From: Sextonia rubra | Taxonomy: Eukaryota > Streptophyta > Magnoliopsida > Laurales > Lauraceae | Assembly: GCA_037013555.1 (NCBI GenBank) | Contig: JASUAD010000018.1 | Location: 21,794,612-21,858,611 of the forward strand | Reading direction: 5' to 3' | Length of the DNA: 64,000 nt | Part shown: positions 50,041 through 61,740 of the stretch, piece by piece | Numbering within the stretch: position 1 is the stretch's first letter | Layout: every line of letters starts with the position of its first letter | The notes under the pieces: generated by a model | Databases searched by the model: none | What the model saw: only the letters and a program-made list of their open reading frames with translations | Told to the model about the DNA's origin: nothing | Position numbers and translations under genes: made by a program

Positions 50041-50523
50041 TTGACCAAAAGAGACAATAGGATGCTATCTATGTGCTATACAACTATTACGAAGAAGATA
50101 GGTAGATTTCCTTCGTACTTTGGGCCTGAGAATTTTATTGGCTCAAATTGATTGATTTGGTTTGAATATTTGGATTATGTCTGTAGTAATCAACTGATAG
50201 GTACATTTATATCTATTCTTGAATTTCTGCGATGATGTTATTTTAGTACCCATTCAAGTCAATAAATATTCTATGAACTTCTATCATTCTAAAATAAAAA
50301 CTTGAACTCACATGATAACTTATATATATATATATATAAAGAGTTTAACATGTGAGAGAATTTGAGCCCCAGAGTTTATAAATGGAGCAACCCAGATAGC
50401 TTGATTAGTATGTAAAACTTTGTATAAAGTTATGGCTGGTTAATAATTATTTTTTAGCAACTATATGTATGATGAAAAGTTGAATAAAGTAAATTTTTAT
50501 CCAATTTCCTTGGAGTTTCATTT
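50041..50523. other. AT-rich spacer
   Basis: An (AT)n tract lies at about 50322-50338. No gene seen. Confidence 0.5.
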
Positions 50524-50544
50524 TGTTCTTTTCAGTTTTCAGTT

Positions 50545-50769
50545 TTTTTTTTTTTGTTTGGTAATCCAGTTAAGGGGTCGGGACCCAGTAGAGAGCCCAT
50601 ATATATGAAAAGAAAGTCCACTCATATGGAAAAGAAGCCTATATGCGCAGAAAGAAAGCCCACAAAAGTGGAAAGGAAACCCGCACACACGAGAAGGGGT
50701 GGCATATCCAAGGTTTGAACCATGGGTAGCCAAATAAGAATACACTCCCTTACTACTGGAGTAAGAGGA
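50545..50769 (-). mobile_element. SINE with a TSD of about 21 bp
   Basis: On the minus strand: A-box-like AGTAGTAAGGGAG near 50755, a good B box GGTTCAAACC near 50719-50710, then a body of four 20-23-bp units, then a poly(A) tail (T run 50543-50555 on +). The flanks carry a target duplication: TGTTCTTTTCAGTTTTCAGT(T) at 50524-50544 and TGTTCTTTTTAAGTTTTCAG(TT) at 50770-50791. Near-identical flanks suggest a fairly recent insertion. Confidence 0.85.
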
Positions 50770-50791
50770 TGTTCTTTTTAAGTTTTCAGTT

Positions 50792-51026
50792 GTGTCATGG
50801 ATGAGTGCAAAATTTAGCTCAACTATTTGATAGGTGAATTATTCTGGAAATTACCATTCTCATAAAATAAAATAAAATAAAATAAAGATTGCTTATTCTT
50901 GCAAGCGTTGGCATACCAAGCCAATTGTGAATGGCTAATTAAAAAAATCTGTTTCTTTTTTATTATCTACCAATGGCATGGCAAGCAAAAAGATAGATTA
51001 CAAAATCAAGATAAGTTGTGATTCAA
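50792..51026. repeat. Spacer with an (AAAAT)n microsatellite
   Basis: Five units of AAAAT-type repeat at about 50862-50886. No gene seen. Confidence 0.6.
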
Positions 51027-51460
51027 TCAATTATACTATATTAAGCTAAAGCATTTTCAAGTTAATTTTGACTGCAACTACTGATTTTGCCTAGGAGGTA
51101 TATCCATTCTATATAACTAACCTACATTCTCCCCCACCTTCTAGATGCAATGGCTTTACTCTTTCTCACTTCTCACTTTCTACTTTTCAACAACTATATT
51201 TTCATCCGAAATCTCAATACACTTATTCTACATATTCCTCTTTCCTTTCTACCCAACTTCTCTTACTCTATTTCTGCATCACAAACTCTTGGATTAGGAA
51301 AAAAACGAAGTATCGTGATCTTCTTTTCTATCATTTTCTCTTGGTAAGTGTTTAAGGATGATTCCATGTGATTTGGATTTCTTTTTAATTGACATTTATA
51401 TATGTTGCTGCAAATTTTATTAGTAAATATGCTTGTGCTTAGCACGGAATTTTGTGTTAG
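51027..51460 (+). mobile_element. Helitron-like repeat 3
   Basis: Starts A|TCAATTATACTATATTAAG and continues to TTAATTTTGAC. It ends with a clear hairpin, TTGTGCTTAGCACGG (51434-51448), 12 bases before a TTAG that is followed by T (canonical CTAG with one change). The CT-rich interior is shared with repeat 1. Confidence 0.5.
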
Positions 51461-51721
51461 TTATAATATATTAAAGAGAAGAGTTTTGGATTTAATTTTG
51501 ACCAAATTTCTTTAAATTTTGATTTTTTTCTTGAGCATTCATAAAAATACTAAATAATATTATATGGGTCTAGGATTTTAACTAATGACCTGTTACTCTT
51601 TTGGATAGAGAACCTACCACTACAACACGAAAAAATGTAAAACTATTTTTTAAAAAATATTATAACTGATTATATATAGCATGGATCCTAGCTGCTTGGA
51701 TCATGCCCGAGCTAAGGCTAG
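51461..51721 (+). mobile_element. Helitron-like repeat 4, abutting repeat 3
   Basis: Begins TTATAATATATTAAAG directly after the end of repeat 3, with AATTTTGACC downstream, and ends CCCGAGCTAAGGCTAG|T. The head-to-tail join resembles tandem Helitron insertions known from plants. Confidence 0.4.
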
Positions 51722-52410
51722 TTGTATAATTAATGAAATACATTGTTACTTGTTAAACACTAATTTATAGTGCAATTCATTCCAAACATTCAAAGCAAAC
51801 TAATTTGTTCAAAGTTTGTTCAAGATGTTTGGTAAAAAAAATCTAGATTTACAAGATTCTACCGTTGCATCAAAAGGGAAACATGTGGAAATAACTATAT
51901 GATTGCTTTCTAATAAAAATAAAAAAAAGGATTATTGCTAGATCTAGCCTATTCCTTTACTGATTATTGCAGAGAATTCAAACCAGAGAATCATAATAAA
52001 AAAAATAAAAGAAAAGAAAAGAGAATCATACTTTCCACCTTCATAACCATTTTTGCGACTTTGAGTAACATGGATGAAGGAAAGACTACAAATCTTTTTT
52101 AATTAAAGCTTTGGAGAAAAAGACAAGAACAAAAGACAATTTTCAAATGCAGAGTTATTATGAGCAATTGTATATGATAATGTGGAAGAGCAGTTAGTTA
52201 GTTCTACAAAACGTGAGTGTCTGGAGGAGAGATAAAAAAGTGAATTGCATGAGATGAGAAGAATTTAAGAGTTGGATAAAAAAAAATGGAAAGTCTCAAG
52301 AAAGAGCAAGTAAGATTTGGAAGAGTAACTTATGATTAAGTTATAATTTGCCTGACTCATAATTTAATTCAAAACTCAAAACCCTCGCTTTAACATATTA
52401 TTATAGTTGA
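51722..52410 (-). repeat. Helitron-like repeat 5 (5' end only)
   Basis: On the minus strand the start TCAACTATAATAATATG (52410) is followed by TTAAAGCGAGGGTTTT and an interior similar to repeat 1 (CTCATGCAATTCAC near 52245). The 3' end was not located; the rest of the interval is AT-rich with no gene. Confidence 0.35.
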
Positions 52411-53140
52411 ATTATGAGGATGGAAAAGGAAAACCGAATTTTCACCTTATTCAATTCAAATCCTAGGAAACGAGCGTCTTATTTATATTCGTACCTTATA
52501 TCCTTAGCCCTTAAGTGATACCATTCACATCCCATCTCTTTAATAATCTTTTGGTGGAGCTCATTTGATTATAAATTTATTTGCATTCAATTCATATGTA
52601 ATCTAATGTAGACAAACTGGCCGGAGTTAGATTAATGATTATAAGATGGATGTGAGCTCCACATATCAGTTCCATTCAATTGTCCCTTAAAATTCCTTGG
52701 TATGATTGATGTGCTCTTAGTACCAGTTTGTACATCAAAAACATTCCGTAAATTTGCATTCCAATCCCTCTCTTAGGAAATCAAAATCATGTCTCCCAGT
52801 TTCAGTTGGCCCAATCTTAGACTCACAGCCCATGTGCAAATCAGGCTGGGCTTGGACTAATTCAACATCTGACCCAGCCTGGGCCAGTCCAGCTCTCGCC
52901 GACTTGGAGCTGTGCTTGAACTTCTCTCATTTTATGGTCAGAGTCATCACATCAGGGTGTGGGCCAGATGATGATGTTGAACGATTTGGATCTCGTAAAC
53001 GTTGTTAGGACTGGGTTTTCAATTGAATCGAATTTTTCTAAGCCATAATACAGTTAGTGGAGAAAAAGCAGCCCAACGCCCATACAACTTTTGGCTACAT
53101 TTTTAGCCAATCACTCTTTTTCTCTATTTTTTTTCCTTAA
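52411..53140. other. Sequence upstream of the PPR gene region
   Basis: No gene or clear repeat. The short ORF 52754-53008 lies in GC-richer text resembling decayed transposon ends and has no recognisable family. Confidence 0.4.
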
Positions 53141-55408
53141 GTTTTGTGGATAAGATTTTTCCAAACGGATGTCTCAAAGCTCTACTTCAAAATTCATGCA
53201 ATGGTTATGGAAGAGCTAAGAAACACTCCTTCTCCTCTGTACCAAACACCCATACTGATAATAGCACAGGTGCAATGTCCTCTTCTTTTCCAATGGAAAT
53301 GCCATTTTCTTGTAGTTTCTCTGATTATTATCATGCAAAGGCAAAGGCCCAGATGGGATTTTGCTCACTTTCCTGTTATTGTTGGATTAGTTCATGCTTC
53401 AGCTTTCTTGTTTGGTTTCTTTTCTTTTGTTTGAATTATTACCGTTGTTGGACTTCTTGTTTTGGGCTTCTTTAGATTCTAGTTCTGTGGAAGTTGTAGC
53501 TGTTAGTTTTCCTTGTTTCTCATTCTTTCCTTGTAAAATGTCCTCCGTTTCTTTATTATTTCCAAAGAAAATGTTATTTTCTCTGATTGTTATGATACAG
53601 TATCTTGTTTTTGTTGTTGGGTTACCTCATGCTTCAGCTGTAGTAGTTCTTGTTTCTCATTGTTCTTATTTGGTTTCTTTATTAACTGGTTTTGGACTTC
53701 TTGCTGTTGGGCTTCTCTAGATTCTGGTATCTCTAGATTCTGGTACTCTGTAGATATTTCTGGTAGTTTTAGTTATTTCTCCTTCTTTCTCTGTTACAGT
53801 GGAGAAAATTAGTTAGTTCAATTAATTTCTCTTGATTATTGGAATTATTTTTCTTTATGTTCTAGTTTTTATTCTCAGGTGGAAATCAATTGTAACGCTA
53901 GCATTCTGCTTCTTTCTTGCCAGAGAGAGAAAAAAAACCATTAATTTATGTCAAAGAATGAAGATTCTTTTTTTTTTTTCTTTCTATTATTCAGGTTCTG
54001 AAGCTGATAATTCATTGTAGAACAAATACCCCATAAAGGGAATTTGATTGGTTTCTGGGTTTACTAAGTTTTCAACTTTATTTTGATATTGATTTCTTGG
54101 TAGATGTTGCTGGCAATTTCAGTCTGGTAGAAAATAAAAAAAATTTCTTTTTTTTAATCGAAATGTTCAAGTTAAAATATGTTGCAAAAGCAAAATACAA
54201 GAGAAAATAAACACATGAACTTTGATAGTAATTTTCTAACACTCCCTTGGCTATGTAATTTAGTTATTTATTTTTAAGATTTATTCTGCCTGTTGACAAA
54301 GGTTAGGGGTTTCACTTCTTATGCAATGCAAGACATAATTTCCCAAGAAGTCTTCATTTGCCTCTCTCTGTGCTGGGTGCGATGTAATATCAATTGAATT
54401 TACTTCCAACATGTCTGCTTTTGTCCCTTTATATTTTCTTCTCTCCTTGTTAATGACGCTTTGCTACTGAAAGGAGTTTGCCTACTCCTCTTTAAAGCTT
54501 TGGGGCTTTTGGAAACAAGTTTCCTTTGATTGAGTTTCTAGCTGATATGTTGAACTAAGGTTGTTTTTCTTGGAGTCTGTTGTCTTTGTATTCATGGTGG
54601 TGGGCCTTCTGTTTTTCTACGCATGATATATAAATAAGAGAATTAGGTTGTCCATGAGTAATTCTGTCTCTATATTATTTTATGCAAGTTACCATGATGC
54701 ATTTCCTTCTTTCATGTTACCATTTTGCTTGCCTTTTTTTTTTTTTTTTAATTTAAATCCATGAGGTTTAGTTAATGTGGTCAAGCATAGGAGTTCCACT
54801 TCAGCTTTAAACTAGTCATGATACATCTCATTCAGCTTTCACAACTTTTTTCTGGTTGTCTTTACCACTTCATTTATATGATCCACTGACTTTGAATTTA
54901 TAAATTTAGGGTTTGTACTTCACTGATCTAACTGTCAATGTGATGGCCCACTCTGGATACTTATGTGCTCATTTTCACTCCATGCATCAGTTTCTAGTAC
55001 ATGCATCATAAGTCCCACTTTCAAATATTGCAGGAATCTAATGTCTGGCCTTCTTTTTTATCTTGAATTTAGGCCACTAGTGCAGTGCATTTTGATTCAA
55101 CTACTTGTAGGCTGTTGATTAAAAGGTTTTAGTTCATATTGACATAGTCTGTCCAACGCTGTGGCCACTAAATGTTTGGATCAGTGAACCATGGACCTTA
55201 GTTCATATCAAATGTCTGACTGGATGCTATATTATTTGTCCTTAGATTGAGGATGGTGAAATTATTTTTCTTCAAACTCTGTCAGTTCCAAAGCAAGAAG
55301 GAACTGTTCTATCTCTTGCATTGATAAATTTAAAGCTTTTGGAGAAAGTAGTACTCTTCATATATCCATTCTGCAATCTTCCTGATGATTTGTGTATTTT
55401 TCATAGGA
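53141..55408 (+). other. Possible 5' region of the PPR gene, with a tandem duplication
   Basis: A diverged tandem duplication covers about 53273-53530 and 53535-53780 (shared AATGTCCTC, TTTTCTCTGATT and TCATGCTTCAGCT blocks). Open frames around 53144-53720 are hydrophobic and match no family I know. A leader exon of the PPR gene could start here, but no splice donor could be chosen. Confidence 0.3.
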
Positions 55409-55589
55409 ATTTTGTCAAACGAAGGTGCATGACTTAATCCATCAAAAGAACACATTGTGCCATGAAGAACTGAAGTTCTGTGAATTTGACTCATTTTTCC
55501 CTACCAAAGGGTCAGAAATTCAAGGTCCACTCAGGGTGTAGTGAGTTTAACAGGAACTAGCTACTAGAAAAACAGGTCGAGCAGAACAC
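55409..55589 (+). other. Probable 5' UTR part of the first coding exon
   Basis: TTTTTCATAG just before 55409 is a good splice acceptor, and the sequence from there to the ATG at 55590 lacks intron character. If used, the gene has at least one further noncoding exon upstream. Inference only. Confidence 0.4.
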
Positions 55590-58500
55590 ATGGCAGACTC
55601 TGAGAAAGCAATGCCTGAATTCAGTTCTCTGAATGAGGACAAAAGCTATACAAGTATTTCCAAGAAAGGACACGATGAAGCATCACCAGGAAAGGTATAT
55701 ATGTTTTTTGTTGCTTGTTTGTTTATTTGGTTAAATATGTTTGGTATTATGCAGTTGTAGTCTAGAAATGAGGATTTACTAGATTGTACATGTCTGCAAG
55801 TGTAAAGTTAGCAGAGGAGCTTAGTCCCATACAAGCAGGGAACCTGGTTTTGATGATTCAGACTATTGATCCTAGATAGAAAGATCCTCACACTTTGCTC
55901 TTTGGCCTTGTAGTTTCATTGAATATGGGAGTTGCTGTGCTAAGTTATCTATCTTTAGGATGCCATTAATAGGGTTACATTTTTCAAATTTGGGAATTTC
56001 AACACGTCCCCCATTCATAGTGGCGGCCATCATATCAGTAGTTATCTCCGAGATCATGTGTCTCACACCTATGGATAGGGGCAACTAAAAAAACTATGAA
56101 TGGAGAGTATAAATAGAGGTGCAGCCCAGGAGGGTTAGCTAGAAAGGCCAAATTGAAACATGACTTAGCCAACTCTCAAGGCAAACCCCTAGCTTGTTTA
56201 ATAATTTTTATTATGTATCCAACTGAACCCATAATGAACATAACCTGTTCAGATTTTTCAGTCCCAAGCTTGAGCCAGAAGAAAGAATGGTCAACCCGAC
56301 TTTTGGGTTTTGGTCAAGTTGGGCCCCGCCCTAGTTGGTCTGTGAGCAACATGGCTTGAGCTCTTCATGTTAAAAGTCTTAATCAACTCAGAATTTGATT
56401 CTGTGAACTTGATTTTGCTCTTGAACTCCGACTTTTCTAAATATTGGTGAGTTCCTTACTGACTCAGCTTAGTTTACGTCAGTATCAAGTCTATATCTTT
56501 GAAGATTGCTGACTGCCAGCTATTCAGAAAGGGCAAATAAAGAAAATTTGCATATTAACCGCACAAAGAATGATTGGCCTGTTCACAATGATGCATGTAA
56601 TTCTGTTCAGAGATTCCCTGATTGATTTGGAGCATGGTTTAGTAGACTTGATTTGCAATAGCTCCATATACTGACTCCAAACTACTGATTTGAATGACAC
56701 TGAGGCTCAAAAGATTTTTTTTTTTTTTTTTTGAAAATGGGGACTATACTAATGTCAAAAATCTGTAAAGTATACGAGAAGTATACTGAACACAAAAAAA
56801 AGAGAAAACCAACCAACCCAAAAAAGCAGCCTCGTCCTCTAAAAACAACCCAGACTACAAAGACAAAACTAAGTTAAGGACACCTATAAGATAATTGGCT
56901 TGGATGATATTTCAATCAACTAGTTTTTCCTTTGACTTGTGAATTGAATATAAAAATAAAAAATTTCAAGATATTTTCTTGTAAAAATGAAAATATCATG
57001 ATTTTTCCATTTTCCATTTTTGTATTTTATCTCCTTATTATTGTAATTTATTTTCGGTCAAAATAATGTCTTGAAGGTTTTTCTCCCATTTATAAGATTA
57101 TTTTCAATGTGAGATCATTTTTTGGGTAAATCATTTAAAATGATGATGGTGGGTGTTGGCTATTTACTTAGGATGTAATCAAAAGCTTTTCAAGATGAGT
57201 TGATAGTGGAAAGTGATTCATCAGATGCAATCACATGGTTTGGTGGTGAAGATAGTGTGCCACGGACATTCCAATTCCTACTTAAATGAAACAATATCTT
57301 TAACATATCATATCAAGGTGGAATTTCAACATGTACTTTAGTTGGTAAATGATGTTAACACCCCACGCCATACGCCTGCATGATATTGTCCGCTTTGGCC
57401 CACAGCCTCACGGTTTTGCTTTTGGCGGGCCTCAACCTACCAAAAGGCCTCATGCAAGGTAAGGGTGCAAACTCTACATATAAGCCCAGTTACTTTCCTC
57501 TCTATAGTCCATGTGGGACTCCAGGACATCACAAATGATGTGGTAGATAGTTTGGCATAAGGCAATAAGCATTTCAATCTCCTGATTTTTCCTACTATGG
57601 TTTTTCTGTATTGCCTGTTGTGAGGCTTTGTTTTGGGTGTATTTATCCATACCTATGGTTTTATTTCTCTTGTTTCTCCCTTTTCTGCTATGTTCTATTT
57701 TTTTCCTTGAATAAGATTTCTAGTTACTAATAAAAAATAAATATATTATTGAATCTGGGAGAAATTCCCTTGCTAGTTGCTAGGAATGAGACTGCAATAA
57801 ATTATCTTCAATAGAAATTTGGTGCATGTTGCAGGCCCAACATCCGCTTGAGAAGAGCTTTAGTTCTCCACTTTCAAGTTCATCAGACTCCCAAACCCAC
57901 GCAAACTGTGTCACCTGCTTATCCAAAAATGTTTGCCAAACAGTGCGTTCAAGAACAAAAATCATGAAGATTTTGGTAGACAAGGGGAAAGCACATGAAG
58001 CTCAATCCTTGTTTGACACCTTACTTGAAGAAGGGCACAAGCCATCACTGATAACATATACTACTCTATTAGCTGCCTTGACCATTCAAAAGCGCTTCAA
58101 GTCCATTCCATCTCTTTTTTCTCAAGTAGAAAATGAAGGGATAAAGCCCGACTCAATATTCTTCAATGCAATCATCAATGCTTTTTCTGAGGCTGGAAAT
58201 GTACAGGAAGCAATGAAGACATTCCGGAAGATGAAGGAGTACGGGTGTAAACCAACAACCAGTACTTTCAACACATTAATTAAAGGATATGGAATTGCAG
58301 GTAGACCTGAAGAATCTCTCAAACTACTGGACATGATGTCTCATGAAAACAAAGTGAAACCCAATAAGTGGACTTACAATATCATTATCAGAGCCTGGTG
58401 TAATCAAAAGAATCTCACAAATGCATGGAATGTTATACATAAGATGGTGGCTTCAGGGGTGCGACCTGACGTTGTCTCTTACAATACATTGGCAAGAGCA

Positions 58501-61219
58501 TATGCAGAGGGTGGAGAAACATATAGAGCTGAAGAACTGTTATTGGAGATGAAGAGTATGGGCCTTCAGCCCAATGAACGCACTTGTGGCATAATTGTCA
58601 CCGGCTACTGTAAGGAGGGTAACATGACAGATGCCTTGAATTTTATCTACAGGATGAAGGATCTTGGTGTGATTCCAAATTTGGTCATTTTCAATTCTCT
58701 GATAAAGGGGTTTTTGGATGCTAAGGACATGGAAGCTGTTGACAAGGTAAGTTCAATCCTTTTAACTGGTTTTTGAGATTATTTAGCTCTTTGTAGAGGA
58801 TTGAAGTATGAGGATATATACATCCCCATGCCTTTAGTTTCAGCAATTGAGCATCATGGTGTATGAGTCAAATTCATTTTCTTGATGACCGTCTGTCACT
58901 GGCGGTTGGCCAAATGTCTCCAAGAACATAAAATTTTAGGGATCCAATTTGTTACCTCTTCCGCTAGAATGTTGACAACTGCTGAGACCAATTAAAAACT
59001 TAAGATTGCCTCATCAGGGACAACTGCAATGCCCATCAAGTCAAAGGTCTAGATTTCCATTCCATAGATCTTATTCATAACCTTGGGCCAGTTACCATAT
59101 AACTTCCCTGGTAACCAGTGTTGTATGTTATGTGCAAAGGCCTTTCCAGTAGACAATAAACTTTATCTTTGATGCGCAAATGCTGTTGAATAGGAAGGCC
59201 TACCATGGCTGCTCAAAGACTGTCACCTTGTTTGAATGATCATACGTCGATCTATTGCCTAAAAATGAACTGTTTGAAAGCATTAACAGGACCATTTATT
59301 TTGTGGACTCCTAAGGAACTGCTGGAATCTAGTCATGGTAACAGAGGTGCTCTTTAAATAAACTAAATTTACAAAATATTTCTGCTGCCTTGAATCCATC
59401 CAAATGTAAAGGGCATCTCCATCTCTATCTCAAGAGGCCCAACTTAAACCACTTTACCATTGTAATGCAAATTGTGCAGGTCACTTCTAGTTTATCATCT
59501 CCTTTGTTACAGTGCATGTACAGAATACCAGTTCAACAACTCCTTTTATGAAATTACTTTAATGCTTCATTGCTCTGACAATGTTGAAATCTCACTCAAT
59601 TGAATAAAGAAAAATATTCGTTCTTTTTCATCTACTCATTGTGCAGAAGGCTTATACATTTATTTTGTGGACTCTTAAGGAATTGCTAGAATCTAGTCAT
59701 GCTAACAGATGGAGTTTATGGAAATATATTGTAGGCCCATTGTTTAGAGTATATGTTTTATAGTGTTCTCATTACTCTTTTACGATGTCAAAGGACTCCT
59801 AAATTTTTCTTGAAAGTGTGAAGAAAAACAAGTGTCATTCTAGGATTATGGATATTATTGACATGACATGATTAGTGTGGAAGACCTTGAATTTGGGTCT
59901 ATTAATTATGTAAGACAAGAACCAAAAAAAGAAAGAAAAAGAAAACCTTAGCACCTGTGCAGTTATTAGTCTAAATAGAAAGTTCCACTCATGATATATG
60001 TCTCAGTACGCCCAATGACTATGTGGATTGTGGGCACATTTTTTGGGACCTGGTTGCAGCATGGAATGTGATCCATTGATGGTGACTGCTGCTCAATGAA
60101 CAGACAATATCATCAAAATTGGAGCTACCGTTTACGTTCTCTGAACATTGCAATGTCCGTTAGAATGTCATCGTTTTGGCCTTTTGCTGAATGACTATTA
60201 ATTGCTTTTCACTTGAGAGTTAAAGGTTTTAGATTATATGTCACATTTTTTCCCCTCTTATAATGTTTCAATCCTATGCAATTTTTCTGAACATTGAATC
60301 TGAGAATAATGTCATTCTGGAACAGGTTATGAGATTGATGAAGGGTTATGGTGTTAAACCAGATGTGATTACATTCAGCACCATCATGAATGCATGGAGT
60401 GAGGAAGGACTCATGGATAGGTGCAGGGAGGTCTTCAATGACATGATTGACGCTAGTATAGAACCCGACGTCCATGCCTACAGCATTCTTGCTAAAGGCT
60501 ATGTACGTGCAGGGGAGCCTGAGAAAGCTGAAGAGCTTTTGACTACCATGGAAGAATCAGGCAAACGCCCCAATGTTGTTATATTCACTACCATAATCAG
60601 TGGCTGGTGTAGTGCAGCCAAAATGGAAAATGCAATGATGGTTTATGAGAAAATGTGCAAATCTGGCATATCTCCCAATTTGAAGACTTTTGAGACATTG
60701 ATATGGGGATATGGAGAAACCAGACAGCCGTGGAAAGCAGAAGAAATGCTTCAAATAATGGAAGCAATGGGAGTTCCACCCAAGAAAAACAGTATCCAGC
60801 TTGTTGCAGAGGCCTGGCTTGCTGTTGGATTGGGAGACGAGGCAAGTAGAGTTTTGAGTACTCTAAATGACAAAGATAAACCCAGTGAGTCAGATACCGG
60901 TAAGGAGATGCCAGTGGAGAGCTTACATACTGCTTACCAGAAACAGAGTATGAGCGCTTCCAATTCCAACCTATTGCAGATACAGGGCACAGCTAATGAT
61001 CAGAACAGGTTGGCAACCTTGACCAAGAGAAGCATAATGGTGTTGAGAGATGCTGAGCTGTCTTCTGAGAGCTTGTCAGCTTCAACTAAATCCATGTTTT
61101 TCTCTCGTACCTGTAGGTTTGGGGTGAAATCTCCAATCATCTGCCGGAAGCTGTCACAGGTGCACCTTGGGATATATGGGCAGATTGTAAATTCTTGTGG
61201 GATGGTCTTCCTGAATTGA
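55590..61219 (+). CDS. P-class pentatricopeptide repeat (PPR) protein, three coding exons
   Basis: Exons: 55590-55694, 57835-58746 and 60326-61219, all joined in phase 0 with GT...AG introns (AAAG|GTATAT ... TTGCAG; ACAAG|GTAAGT ... AACAG). The product is 636 residues. Residues 1-35 are polar with no obvious transit peptide; a Cys cluster (CVTCLSKNVC) lies at 60-69. Twelve nearly exact 35-residue repeats span 72-492, most ending G-x-x-P-D/N/S, followed by a weak partial repeat and a Ser-rich tail ending VFLN. The repeats mark a P-class PPR, a sequence-specific RNA-binding helical protein acting in RNA processing or translation, commonly in organelles. No E, DYW or SMR domain. Overall layout recalls the Arabidopsis At5g25630/At5g21222 type, from memory. 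Intron 2 falls inside repeat 8. Location in the cell is unknown. Confidence 0.93.
56717..56890 (-). mobile_element. LINE (L1-type) 3'-end fragment in intron 1
   Basis: A T run (56717-56739) marks a minus-strand poly(A) tail. Upstream on that strand, GTATACTTCTCGTATACTT and Gly/Trp-type G/T-rich text resemble the 3' UTR ends of plant L1 LINEs. No ORF remains. Target duplication not resolved. Confidence 0.5.
57348..57538. mobile_element. TRIM-like solo LTR, 181 bp, in intron 1
   Basis: 57353-57533 starts TGTTAACACCCCACG and ends ACATCACA, flanked by AATGA on both sides (57348-57352 and 57534-57538). GATATTGTCCGCTTTGG and, on the other strand, TGGAGTCCCACATGG are typical of widespread plant TRIM LTRs (terminal-repeat retrotransposons in miniature). 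It sits 301 bp before the exon 2 acceptor. Confidence 0.8.
58747..60325 (+). other. Intron 2 of the PPR gene, with a copied 3'-flank block
   Basis: 1.58 kb, GTAAGT...AACAG, phase 0. The segment 59341-59659 is a copy of 61394-61725 from the gene's 3' flank, and it is bracketed by a repeat of about 54 bp (59291-59344 and 59657-59711). AATAAA lies at 59357-59362 and 59603-59608. If the intron is retained, the frame stops at 58774-58776, giving a 348-residue form with fewer than eight repeats. Confidence 0.85.
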
Positions 61220-61740
61220 GGCAAGTGGGTGAAGAGCAACTGATACCGTGATGCAGGTGTATAGTATCTAAGAATTTTGAGACCCCCTGCTGATTTGGAT
61301 TTTTTGACTTCTATTTCCGTTGGTTTGGCTTCATATTCTTTTGGAGAAGCTGCGGTGGCTTCTTATATTACAAGCTGTTCATGAAGGGATATCACAGAGG
61401 TGCTCTTTAAATAAAATGAATTTACAAAATATTTCTGCTGCCTTGAATCCATCCAAATGTAAAAGGCATCTCCATCTCTATCTCAATTCTCAAGAGGTCC
61501 AACTTAAACCTCTTTACCATTACAATGCAAATTGTGCAGGTCACTTCTAGTTTATCGTCTCCTTTGTTACAGTGCACTTCATGTACACAATACCGCTTCA
61601 CCAACCCCTTTCATGAAATTACTTTAATGCTTCATTGCTTTGACAATGTTCAAATCTCACTCAATTGAATAAAGAAAAGTATTCTTTCTTTTTCATCTAC
61701 TCATTGTGCAGAAGGCTTATATATTGATGTGATTATCTGT
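61220..61740 (+). terminator. 3' UTR and poly(A) signal region of the PPR gene
   Basis: AATAAA occurs at 61410-61415 and 61668-61673, downstream of the stop at 61219. Which one is used cannot be told. The segment 61394-61725 is the likely source of the copy in intron 2. Confidence 0.55.

Larger units (their letters stand above)
55695..57834 (+). other. Intron 1 of the PPR gene
   Basis: 2.14 kb, GT...AG, phase 0. It carries a LINE 3'-end fragment and a TRIM-like solo LTR (listed separately). The ATG at 57826 lies in the last bases of this intron and is not the start codon. Confidence 0.85.

Noticed and set aside
53144..53720. Membrane-protein gene
   Set aside because: Hydrophobic frames result from T-rich tandem duplication; no family match and no sustained single frame.
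57353..57533. A Cassandra-type TRIM with a 5S rRNA-like region
   Set aside because: No 5S-like A, IE and C boxes were recognised; the text fits other TRIM LTRs.
57826..57834. ATG at 57826 as the PPR start codon
   Set aside because: It lies in the acceptor end of intron 1 (ATG TTG CAG); a 35-codon exon upstream joins in frame.
60263..60325. ATG at 60263 as the start of a second PPR gene
   Set aside because: A good acceptor at 60325 joins exon 2 to exon 3 in phase and completes a 35-residue repeat across the junction.
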